This document shows positions 1 through 7,999 of a DNA stretch of 28,164 nt, one piece after another. A program made the translations under genes and the position numbers. Source of the DNA: CAZIUL01 sp964542475 (GTDB taxonomy: Bacteria; Planctomycetota; B15-G4; CAYZWU01); assembly GCA_964542475.1 (NCBI GenBank), contig CAZIUL010000055.1, positions 1 to 28,164 on the forward strand, read 5' to 3'. The notes beneath the pieces were generated by a model. It saw only the letters and a list, made by a program, of their open reading frames with translations, did not search any database and was not told the origin of the DNA. The stretch's first letter is position 1, and each line of letters starts with the position of its first letter.

Positions 1-65
1 CTTCTGGAGGGCGGCAGTCTCTTGCCGCCTCTTGGTTTACGGCGCCGGCGGAGCGACGCCCTCCA
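1..65. repeat. Extragenic palindromic repeat copy overlapping deoC 3' end
   Basis: This stretch aligns with about 13035-13099, the entry of the 43-bp array. It has the same GGCGGCA-loop-TGCCGCC hairpin followed by a diverged 43-bp-type unit (GGCGCCGGCGGAGCGACGCCCTCC). It covers the stop codon and the last codons of deoC. It may continue beyond the left edge of the window. Confidence 0.75.
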
Positions 66-726
66 CCCCGTCCAGCACCTTCTCAGTGGAGCCGATGCCA
101 AGCCGGTCAGCGCCCTGGTCCAGGAAAGCGCATGCCTCCTCCCAGGTCCGGATGCCGCCGGACGCCTTGACGCCCAGCTTGTTGCCAACGCTCCTCAGCA
201 TAACGTCCACGATCTCCGGTGTGGCGGCCCCGGGGCCGAACCCGGTCGATGTTTTCACGAAGTCGGCGCCCGCGGCGGCTGCAAGCCCGCAGGCTTTGTC
301 CACCTGGTCGAGCGTCAGGTATCCGCTTTCCTGGATCACCTTGACCTTTACGCCGTGATCATGCGCAACATCAACCACTCCCATGATGTCGCGAACCACG
401 TAGTCGTGGTCGTGAGAAAGGAACTTGCCGATGTTCATGACCATGTCGATCTCCAGGGCGCCGTGAGCAACGGCTGTCTTTGCCTGGAACGCTTTCACCT
501 CCGGCGTGTCAGCCCCGTGCGGGAAGCTGAGCACAACCGAGACCAGCACGCCGGAGCCGTCGAGCAGCTGCGCGGCCCGCAGCACGTCGCAGGGGCGCAC
601 GCACATGCTGAAAACGCCGCGCTCCCTGCACATGGCTGCGTGCTCGGCAAGGTCTGCTTCGGTGTGCTCCGGCTTCAACACCGCATGGTCGATCTTCTTG
701 GCAACCTCTTCTGTTGTGTATGCCAT
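37..726 (-). CDS. deoC: Deoxyribose-phosphate aldolase
   Basis: This 229-aa protein is a class I aldolase of the DeoC family, which splits 2-deoxyribose-5-phosphate into glyceraldehyde-3-phosphate and acetaldehyde in cytoplasmic deoxynucleoside catabolism. The catalytic residues are visible: Asp94 in EIDMV, the Schiff-base Lys158 in FVKTSTGF, and Lys187 in VKASGGIR. The start at MAYTTEEV is preferred over an in-frame Met 18 codons upstream because a purine-rich AAAGAGA lies just before it and the extra residues do not resemble the family. The length is normal for the family. Its last codons (about VEGVAPPAP and the stop) lie inside a copy of the palindromic repeat that forms the array near 13.0-13.45 kb, so the native C-terminus has probably been replaced or extended by repeat DNA. 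It is a single gene, separated from the upstream tricorn genes by a terminator. Confidence 0.95.
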   Translation of the reverse strand: MAYTTEEVAKKIDHAVLKPEHTEADLAEHAAMCRERGVFSMCVRPCDVLRAAQLLDGSGVLVSVVLSFPHGADTPEVKAFQAKTAVAHGALEIDMVMNIGKFLSHDHDYVVRDIMGVVDVAHDHGVKVKVIQESGYLTLDQVDKACGLAAAAGADFVKTSTGFGPGAATPEIVDVMLRSVGNKLGVKASGGIRTWEEACAFLDQGADRLGIGSTEKVLDGVEGVAPPAP

Positions 727-895
727 TGCATTCTCTTTCAAATCGTTTTGTTCGTGGCGAAAGGCGGTCAGTGCAACCAATCTTGCCCGAAACCGGTTTT
801 TGTATCCATCACGTTCGTTTTTATTATTGGCATTTTATCCCGGCGAAAAGCGGGAAGAAAGGTCAATCGTCGAGCCGCGGGTTCGTTTTGGACAG

Positions 896-927
896 CAGAA
901 AACCCGGTGCTTTTTTCGAGCACCGGG
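896..927 (-). terminator. Rho-independent terminator after tricorn gene 1
   Basis: Read on the minus strand, an 8-bp stem CCCGGTGC/GCACCGGG with a 9-nt loop is followed by TTTT. It starts 20 nt past the stop of the tricorn gene that ends at 948, so it probably ends the two-gene tricorn transcript and insulates deoC. Confidence 0.85.
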
Positions 928-947
928 CCTTCTGTTTTGTATGCGGG

Positions 948-3900
948 TTACTTCCTTATGGGAAACGGCGCCCTCTTGACGTCCTTGCGCGGCTCCTTGC
1001 GGATTGCCTCGAGCACCACCTCGATCGCCTTCTCGAGCTGCGGGTCATGACCCTTGACAACCAGGTCGGGCCGGTTGTCCACCTCGATGTCAGGATCAAC
1101 TCCGTGGTTTTCCACTATCCATTCGCCGTTTAGATCGAATATGCCGAACTCGGGCGCGGTAACCAACCCTCCATCAACCAGGGGAAAGTTGCGCGGGATT
1201 CCAATGAGGCCGCCCCAGGTCCTGGTTCCGACCAAAGGCCCCAGTCCGTACTCCCTGAAGTAGTAGGGGAAAGCGTCGCCGCCCGAACCGGCGTACGCGT
1301 TGGTAACGCAGGCCATGTGCGGGGGCGGCGTGATGCTCGGCACCTGGAAGTCCTCGGTGCCCCGGGGATGGAAGTAACAGACCAGCTCCCTCCGCAGGTG
1401 TTCCATGAACATGTCCGGGATGAGACCGCCTCCGTTGTACCGCTCGTCGATGATCAAACCATCACGGCGGTAGTAGGCGAAAAAGGCCTTGCTGAACTCG
1501 ATCAGGCCTTCAATGCTTGTGTCCGGAAGGTGAATGTACCCGATGCGGCTGTCGCTCGCCTCGTCCACCTTTCTCCTGTTCTCTTCGACCCAGTCGTAGT
1601 ATCGAAGCCCCGATTCAGAGCCGATCGGACTGACAGTGATGGTGCGCGCGTTCCGCATGGACGGGCGCGTGTTGACCGTTATCCGCACATCTTTTCCAAC
1701 CGCGTTCACGAAGAAGCTGAAGAGGTTATCCCGGGTGCGGAGTTCCCTGCCGTTCACAGCTAGAAGGTATTCGCCCTCCTTGACCGCCGCGCCCGGTTTG
1801 GCCAGGGGGCCCTGTGCGCTCGGGTCCATCTCCTGTCCCTTGTAAATCTTTGCGAACCGGTAGCGGCTGTTGCGCTTGTCAGGCTCGAAATCCGCGCCCA
1901 GAAGCCCAACAGGTGTTCTGGACAGCGATGGGATATCCCCTCCGAACACGTATGTATGTCCTGCGCAGATCTCGCCGATGAGTTCTCCAAGCACGTAGTT
2001 GAGGTCGCTCCGCGAGCTGAGGTGGGGGATGAGCTTCCCGTATCGCTCCTTCATCATGTTCCAGTCCACGCCGTGCATGCCCGGGTCGTAGAAGAAATCG
2101 CGCTCAATGCGCCAGGCTTCGGCGAAGATCTGCTTCCACTCTGAAGCGTAGTCGACCTTCATTTCCAGCCTGTTGGTGGCGAGCTTTCCCGTGCCGGGAG
2201 GAAACGATCCCTGAGTGGCGGGTATGATGCCGTACGACCCGGCCGCCTGGTAGATGATCTTTGTATCGCTCGCTGCCAGGGAGTACGCCTGAACGCCGCT
2301 CATCATGGCGGCGCCGCGTTTCCTTGTAATGTCGAAACAGCAAAGCGATCTGCCCATGGGGTTGCTCGACGCTATCAGGTCGCCCGACGGGGGGCTCGAT
2401 ATGTAGAAGAGCTTGCCGTTGGCGGCTTTCAGGTCGGAGTAGTTGCCGGGTGACACGGGAAGGTCGAGGGTCCGCCCAGCGAGTCCGTCTATGTCGATGT
2501 GGAACCCCGGTTTCGCCGGAGCGGCGGAAGGCTTGCCGCCGGCGCCCGGAGGGGCTGCGGGCGTACCGGTGCCGGGCCTGCTCGGAGGTCCGAACGATCC
2601 GCCCCCTGTCACAGGTTCCTTCTCCTCGGAAATAGTTTCGAACGGTGATGTCAGCTCCTTCTGGAGTGTGACCATATAGATACGCTCGCTCCTCGAGTAT
2701 GTGTATGTGGTCTGATCAAACATGTCCATGGATGGAAGGAAGGTACGTCTGGATACGAAGTAGAGGTACTTTCCGTTCTTGTCAAACGCCGGATCGCTGT
2801 CATCCGTCATCTGATCGGTTACAGGAAACACCTTCCCATGATCGATGGAGTAGAGCAGGATCGACTTGAAGAAGCTGGCTCCGGTCTTGGAATAGGCGAT
2901 CCACTTGCTGTCAGGAGACCATGTGTAACCATCTATGCCTTCCCATTTTGAGTCAAAGTAGCTTACCAGGCCCGCATACTTGCTGCAGTCGATGGGAACG
3001 GGTGTCTTCTTTTTAACATCCACGTAGAAAAGGGTCCGGGTCTTGTCGGTGAACACGAGCTTGGAGCTGTCAGGCGACCAGAGCGGCTGGAACTTGAAGC
3101 AGGTGCCTTCTTTTGTCAAAGTGGTTGCCTGGCCAGATCCGTCAGCCGGCCGCATGTAGATCTCGTACTCTCCGGTCTTGTCCGAAAGGTAGGCGATCCA
3201 TTTTCCGTCCGGCGACCAGACCGCGTTCCGCTCGCGCTCAGCAGGGGTCTTGGTCAGGTTCTTGGCGGTTCCCTGGGCCGCGGAAAGGGTGAAAATGTCC
3301 CCGCGCGCGGAGAACAGGCCGAAATTCCCGGATGGCGAAACGTCGAAATCAGTGATGTAATCCGACACACCCTTGAAAGCGGGCCTCAGGGCGGCTCGGT
3401 CGTAGGGGAGCTTCACGCACAGCTTCCTTGCCTCCTCCGTTTTCATGTCGAACACGCACAGGAACCCGCCGTCCTCGTACACGATGGCGCCCGGCCCCAT
3501 GCTCGGCCATTTAACATCGAACTCCTGGTGGCGCGTGATCTGGCGGACCTTCTTCGTTTCGAAGCTGTAGCAGAAGATGTTGGCAGCGTGGCTGCGGTCC
3601 GAGACAAAGTACAGCTTGCTTTCTTCTGTCCACATCGGGAAGTTGTCCGTTCCCTCGAAGTCGGTGATCTGCTCTACCTCGTTTTTATCAAGGTTATAGA
3701 TCCAGATGTCCTGGGCCATTCCGCCCTTGTAGCGCTTCCACGAGCGGCCTTCCCTGGAGATCCGGTTGTAGGCGATCCTGTTGCCGTCCGGGGAGAAGCT
3801 GCCGAAGCCGGCTTCCGGCATCGGAAGCGCTTCCGGAAAGCCGCCGTCCAGGGAGACCGTGAACATGCGTGCGAACCGCATGATCGCGCTGCGCCTTGGG

Positions 3901-4364
3901 GAAAGGAAAAGCACCTTTTTCCCGTCGGGTGTCCAGCCTATCGCCTGGTCAGGCGAGGGGTGGTAGGTGAGCCGCCTGGGCTCGCCGCCTTTTGCGGCGA
4001 TGACGTAGACATCGTTGTTTCCGTCGTAAGAGGCTGAAAACGCGATCAGCTTGCCGTCGGGTGAGAACTTGGGGCCGGTTTCCGACCCGGGGTGCGAGGT
4101 CAGCCGCCTGGCTGTCCCGCCTTCGTTCGAGCAAAGCCAGAGGTCGCCCCCGTACACGAAAACAACCTTGTCCTCGTGGATGTCCGGGAACCGCAGCAGC
4201 CTTGCCCCCTGGTCCTCGCACTTTTCCTCAGCTTCCGCTTTTTTGGGCTCTTCCTTGCCCGGCCTCTTGGGCCCGGCCGGTCCTGGTGTTTCCTGCCCTG
4301 ATACCGGAAGCATGGCCAGGAAGAAGAGCAAGGCTGTGATCCAGGCGATTTTGTACTTTATCAT
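948..4364 (-). CDS. Tricorn protease homologue 1 (S41 family), secreted
   Basis: This 1138-aa protein has the tricorn layout: a signal peptide (about residues 1-23, MIKYKIAWITALLFFLAMLP), a Pro/Lys-rich linker, TolB/WD40-like beta-propeller repeats with many SPDGK motifs (about 55-590), a Pro/Gly/Ala-rich linker near 590-620, a helical and PDZ-like part, and a C-terminal S41 peptidase domain. Candidate catalytic residues are His803 in AGHTY, the nucleophile Ser1027 in AYAGSGGDAF, and the Glu in EWIVEN. Family knowledge says tricorn-type enzymes cut peptides into short fragments. The signal peptide implies action outside the cytoplasm, unlike archaeal tricorn. The start has a GGAGG eight bases upstream. 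It lies 68 nt downstream of a paralogue and shares with it a 165-bp almost identical tract in the propeller region. Confidence 0.93.
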   Translation of the reverse strand: MIKYKIAWITALLFFLAMLPVSGQETPGPAGPKRPGKEEPKKAEAEEKCEDQGARLLRFPDIHEDKVVFVYGGDLWLCSNEGGTARRLTSHPGSETGPKFSPDGKLIAFSASYDGNNDVYVIAAKGGEPRRLTYHPSPDQAIGWTPDGKKVLFLSPRRSAIMRFARMFTVSLDGGFPEALPMPEAGFGSFSPDGNRIAYNRISREGRSWKRYKGGMAQDIWIYNLDKNEVEQITDFEGTDNFPMWTEESKLYFVSDRSHAANIFCYSFETKKVRQITRHQEFDVKWPSMGPGAIVYEDGGFLCVFDMKTEEARKLCVKLPYDRAALRPAFKGVSDYITDFDVSPSGNFGLFSARGDIFTLSAAQGTAKNLTKTPAERERNAVWSPDGKWIAYLSDKTGEYEIYMRPADGSGQATTLTKEGTCFKFQPLWSPDSSKLVFTDKTRTLFYVDVKKKTPVPIDCSKYAGLVSYFDSKWEGIDGYTWSPDSKWIAYSKTGASFFKSILLYSIDHGKVFPVTDQMTDDSDPAFDKNGKYLYFVSRRTFLPSMDMFDQTTYTYSRSERIYMVTLQKELTSPFETISEEKEPVTGGGSFGPPSRPGTGTPAAPPGAGGKPSAAPAKPGFHIDIDGLAGRTLDLPVSPGNYSDLKAANGKLFYISSPPSGDLIASSNPMGRSLCCFDITRKRGAAMMSGVQAYSLAASDTKIIYQAAGSYGIIPATQGSFPPGTGKLATNRLEMKVDYASEWKQIFAEAWRIERDFFYDPGMHGVDWNMMKERYGKLIPHLSSRSDLNYVLGELIGEICAGHTYVFGGDIPSLSRTPVGLLGADFEPDKRNSRYRFAKIYKGQEMDPSAQGPLAKPGAAVKEGEYLLAVNGRELRTRDNLFSFFVNAVGKDVRITVNTRPSMRNARTITVSPIGSESGLRYYDWVEENRRKVDEASDSRIGYIHLPDTSIEGLIEFSKAFFAYYRRDGLIIDERYNGGGLIPDMFMEHLRRELVCYFHPRGTEDFQVPSITPPPHMACVTNAYAGSGGDAFPYYFREYGLGPLVGTRTWGGLIGIPRNFPLVDGGLVTAPEFGIFDLNGEWIVENHGVDPDIEVDNRPDLVVKGHDPQLEKAIEVVLEAIRKEPRKDVKRAPFPIRK
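3496..3660. repeat. Near-identical tract shared with tricorn paralogue 2
   Basis: This stretch matches 6942-7106 with one mismatch in 165 bases (at 3648/7094), in the same orientation 3446 bp apart. The flanks on either side diverge at once. It encodes the propeller stretch around FVSDRSHAANIFCYSFETKK. Confidence 0.97.
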
Positions 4365-4432
4365 CTATGATTCCTCCACAAACGTGTTTTGATTCTTATC
4401 ACTTGGTCTCTGTCTCTGTTTTGGCAGCAGAT

Positions 4433-7400
4433 CTAATTCCTTTCCGGGTACGGAGGCTGCTTCGGCAGGGTTTTCGGCTCGTTGACTATCTTGTCCATGA
4501 CAAGGGAGATGGCCTTTTCGAGCTGGGGATCAAAGCCTCGCACAACCAGGTCGGGCCGGTCATCCACCGGATAGTCAGGATCCACACCGCGGTTTTCCAC
4601 GATCCACTCGCCATCCAGGGAGTAGATGCCGAACTCGGGAGCGCTTACCATTCCGCCGTCCAACAGAGGGACGCGGCCGGTGATACCCACAAGTCCGCCC
4701 CAGGTTCGGTTGCCCACCAGCGGTCCAAGCCCGTAGCTCCTGAAGAAGTGGGGAAAGGCGTCGCCGCCAGATCCTGCGTACTCGTTGATGATGCACGCCA
4801 TGTGCCCGTGCAGTGCTACCTCGGGGGTCTTGAAGCCGCTGCCGTCCCGGACAGCCCACATGCTCACAACCTTGCGGCGCAGGTGTTCCATCATCTGGTC
4901 CGGAATCATGCCGCCGCTGTTGAAGCGCACGTCGATGATGAGCCCTTCCTTGTTGATCTGGGGGAAGAAGCCGCTGGAGAACTCGTTGAGACCCTGGAAG
5001 CCCGTGTCAGGAACGTGCAGGTAGCCGACTCTTCCGCCGGTGGCCTTTTCCACCTTCTTGCGGTTTCCCTCGACCCAGTCGATGTAGCGCAGATTGCCGT
5101 CGCTGGACAGGGGTTTGATTATGATCTCCCTGGCTCCGTCCATGGAGGGTTTGCCGTTCACCTTCAGGGTCACGGTCACGTCGGCCTTGTTGACCAGGAG
5201 GCTCCACGGGTTCATGGGTGACTTGAGCGGTGTTCCGTCCACAGCCACCAGGAAATCCCCCTCCTCCACGTTCACGCCGGGCATGGCCAGGGGCGAGCGC
5301 GCCCTGTCCCAGTTTTCGCCCTTGAAGATCTTTTTGAACCGGTACAGCTTGCTCAACGGATCCTCTTCAAGGTCAGCGCCGAGCACTCCGATCGGAACGC
5401 GCCCTTCGCCGTCGCCGATCCGCCTTCTATCCCCGCCCCCGGCGTAGGCATGGCCGCAGCAGAGCTCCGCGATCATTTCGCCTATCACGTAGGTCAGGTC
5501 GTCGCGGGTTGACATGTACGGGAGGAAGGCTGCGTACCGCTCCTTCATCTTATTCCAGTCAACGCCGTGCATGCCTGGATCGTAGAAGAAATCCCGCTCG
5601 ATGCGCCAGGCTTCGTTGAACATCTGTCTCCACTCCATGCGGGGATCGATCCTCATCTCGAGGCCGCTTGTGCTGATGGCCCCTTCCCCGGCTTTGTGGA
5701 TCTTCCAGTCCTTTTTCTTTTCGGCCAGCTTGACGATTCCATAGGTTCCCCGCGCGCTGTAGAAGACCTTTTTTCCGTCCACGGAGAGGCCGTAGTTACT
5801 GATGCCTGACATGATGGTCCGGTTTTCCCTCTCGTCGATATCGTACATGTTCAGGGTGATACCGCCTGAACCTCCTCGTTCTCCCATCATCATTGCCATT
5901 AGCCCGCCCGAGCCAAGGGTGATGTAGTAGAGCTTGTCCTTTTTGGCTGACAGCCCGAAGTAGAGGCCCGGTGCGAGCGGAAAAGCCACGGTGCGCCTCT
6001 CGATCCCTTCCAGGTCTATCTTGAGCGGCCCGGCCGGTTTTTCATCCACAGCGAAGATGTACTCGTCGTCGTCCGCGTATTTTGCTCCTGGACCTTTCTC
6101 TTCGTCGTTCCTTGGAGCGAATGGGGATGGGAGATCCTTTTGCAGGGTCACCGCGTATATCCGGCGCGTGTCCTGAAAGCCGTAGGTCGGCTCGAAATCG
6201 CTGAAACTCGGGACGAACGTCCTGCTCGAGATAAAGTAAAGGTACTTGCCGTTGTCATCGAAAACAGGGTTGGTGTCCGCGAAAGCCGATGAAGTCACCG
6301 GGTAGGCCCTGTTTTTTTCCATGGAGTAGACGTAGATCGAGGAGTTCCCGTTCTCATCCTTCACCTTGGAGTAGGTGACCCATTTGCTGTCGTGGGACCA
6401 GGTGTAGTCCTGGATGTCCCGGTATCCGGACCTGTCCAGGACCTGGATTTTTTTCGTCACAACATCCAGGCAATACAGCACCAACCGCTTGTCGGAGAAG
6501 AGAATCTTATTGCTGTCTGGAGACCAGACCGGCTGGTATCGGTAGCAGTTCCCGTCTTGGGTGATGCGGATCTCTTTGCCGCTCCCGTCGTGGTTTTTCA
6601 GGTAGAACTCGTATTCGCCGGTTTTGTCGGACAGGTAAGCGATCCATTTTCCGTCCGGAGACCATGCCGGAAAGATCTCGCGGCTGCCGGGGCTTTGCGT
6701 GATGTTCCGCGTGTTGCCCCTTTGCTTGGGCACCGTGAAGATATCCCCGCGTGCCTGAAAGACCAGGCGCTGCCCACTTGGCGACATGCCGGATCCCCGG
6801 ATGTACCGGTTCACATCCGCAACGTACGGCCTTGTCAGAACCTTGTCGTCCCGCACATCCACGGAGATCTTTGCGCTTGTCTCGTTCTCAAGATCGAGCG
6901 CGTGAATGAAGCCGCCGTTTTCGTACACGATGACACCGGGGCCCATGCTCGGCCATTTAACATCGAACTCCTGGTGGCGCGTGATCTGGCGGACCTTCTT
7001 CGTTTCGAAGCTGTAGCAGAAGATGTTGGCAGCGTGGCTGCGGTCCGAGACAAAGTACAGCTTGCTTTCTTCTGTCCACATCGGGAAGTTGTCGGTTCCC
7101 TCGAAGCTTGTGATACATTCGGCCCGGTTGTCATCGAGGTCGTAGATCCAGATGTCCTGGGCCATTCCACCCCGGTATCGTTTCCAGGTTCGGGATTCCC
7201 TGGAGAGCCGGTTGTACGCGATGCGGCTGCCGTCCGGCGAACAGGATGCCAGGCCTGCCCTGGGCATGGGCAGCGTTTCAGGGAGCCCGCCATCCTTGGA
7301 CACGGAAAACAGGCGTAAGAATCGCCTGGAGTAGCTTTCCCTCTCGGATCTAAAGAAGATCTTATCGCCGTTCGGGTGCCAGTCAACTATCGAGTCCCCG

Positions 7401-7726
7401 CCGGGGTGAAAGGTCAGCCGTTTCGGGTTTCCGCCCTCGACCGGCATGGTGTAGAGGTCGGTGTTGCCGTCATAGGATGCCGTGAAAGAAATGGTCTTTC
7501 CATCCGGGGAGAACTTGGGAAGGCTTTCCGAACCCGCGAAGGTTGTAAGTCTTGATGCCATACCGCCTTGTGCCGGGACGACCCAGACATCTCCGCTGTA
7601 GACGAAAACGATCTTGTCCTCGTGAACATCAGGATAACGGAGCAGGCGGCACTCATCCGCCATGCTCCACTGTGAAAAGATAAGAGCCACAAACGAGGCC
7701 CACAGCAAGGTTTTACGTCCAGTCAT
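4433..7726 (-). CDS. Tricorn protease homologue 2 (S41 family), secreted
   Basis: This 1097-aa protein is a paralogue of the next gene downstream, with the same order of parts: signal peptide (MTGRKTLLWASFVALIFSQW), TolB/WD40-like propellers with SPDGK motifs, a central PDZ-containing part, and an S41 peptidase domain. Candidate catalytic residues are His759 in CGHAY, Ser986 in AGSGGD, and the Glu in EWIVEN. The start at 7726 is chosen over a longer in-frame Met (7810) because a GGAGGAG lies 6 nt upstream and the signal peptide then begins at once. It lacks the Pro/Gly/Ala-rich linker of its paralogue. With a gap of only 68 nt to the next gene, the two are probably co-transcribed. Substrates are unknown; extracytoplasmic protein degradation is the likely role. 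Confidence 0.93.
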   Translation of the reverse strand: MTGRKTLLWASFVALIFSQWSMADECRLLRYPDVHEDKIVFVYSGDVWVVPAQGGMASRLTTFAGSESLPKFSPDGKTISFTASYDGNTDLYTMPVEGGNPKRLTFHPGGDSIVDWHPNGDKIFFRSERESYSRRFLRLFSVSKDGGLPETLPMPRAGLASCSPDGSRIAYNRLSRESRTWKRYRGGMAQDIWIYDLDDNRAECITSFEGTDNFPMWTEESKLYFVSDRSHAANIFCYSFETKKVRQITRHQEFDVKWPSMGPGVIVYENGGFIHALDLENETSAKISVDVRDDKVLTRPYVADVNRYIRGSGMSPSGQRLVFQARGDIFTVPKQRGNTRNITQSPGSREIFPAWSPDGKWIAYLSDKTGEYEFYLKNHDGSGKEIRITQDGNCYRYQPVWSPDSNKILFSDKRLVLYCLDVVTKKIQVLDRSGYRDIQDYTWSHDSKWVTYSKVKDENGNSSIYVYSMEKNRAYPVTSSAFADTNPVFDDNGKYLYFISSRTFVPSFSDFEPTYGFQDTRRIYAVTLQKDLPSPFAPRNDEEKGPGAKYADDDEYIFAVDEKPAGPLKIDLEGIERRTVAFPLAPGLYFGLSAKKDKLYYITLGSGGLMAMMMGERGGSGGITLNMYDIDERENRTIMSGISNYGLSVDGKKVFYSARGTYGIVKLAEKKKDWKIHKAGEGAISTSGLEMRIDPRMEWRQMFNEAWRIERDFFYDPGMHGVDWNKMKERYAAFLPYMSTRDDLTYVIGEMIAELCCGHAYAGGGDRRRIGDGEGRVPIGVLGADLEEDPLSKLYRFKKIFKGENWDRARSPLAMPGVNVEEGDFLVAVDGTPLKSPMNPWSLLVNKADVTVTLKVNGKPSMDGAREIIIKPLSSDGNLRYIDWVEGNRKKVEKATGGRVGYLHVPDTGFQGLNEFSSGFFPQINKEGLIIDVRFNSGGMIPDQMMEHLRRKVVSMWAVRDGSGFKTPEVALHGHMACIINEYAGSGGDAFPHFFRSYGLGPLVGNRTWGGLVGITGRVPLLDGGMVSAPEFGIYSLDGEWIVENRGVDPDYPVDDRPDLVVRGFDPQLEKAISLVMDKIVNEPKTLPKQPPYPERN
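6942..7106. repeat. Near-identical tract shared with tricorn paralogue 1
   Basis: This is the partner of 3496-3660, with 164 of 165 bases identical although the surrounding coding sequence is clearly diverged, even at conserved amino acids. Confidence 0.97.
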
Positions 7727-7863
7727 AAACCACTCCTCCAAAAAAAATAAAAGCACACCAAGATCAAGAAGATCAATGGGTGCCTGCCTCGAAATATTCA
7801 GATGTAGCACAGAAGTATAGCAACGGTTTTTGGGGATTCAAGGGAAAAAAGAAAGATGAAGAG

Positions 7864-7886
7864 GACCACGGATGGACACGGATGAA
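7864..7886 (+). repeat. Dispersed CCACGGATGGACACGGAT element, copy 1
   Basis: The core GACCACGGATGGACACGGAT follows a purine-rich lead (GGGAAAAAAGAAAGATGAAGAG). It lies in the 273-nt non-coding gap between the kinase and tricorn gene 2. Other copies are at 19857, 20092 (inverted) and 24511. Confidence 0.85.
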
Positions 7887-7999
7887 TAGTGGCATGTCGC
7901 CTGTCTCTGAAATGAAGCGCGAAGCGGGCGAAAGATTTCGGGCTCCTCGGGTGTGTATCCTCTGTAAAGGCCGTGTTCCGGGGGTAAGATCAGCGGGCG

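Noticed and set aside
22..1050. 342-codon plus-strand frame opposite deoC
   Set aside because: It is the antisense shadow of deoC and the tricorn 3' end, in GC-rich DNA where such frames are common.
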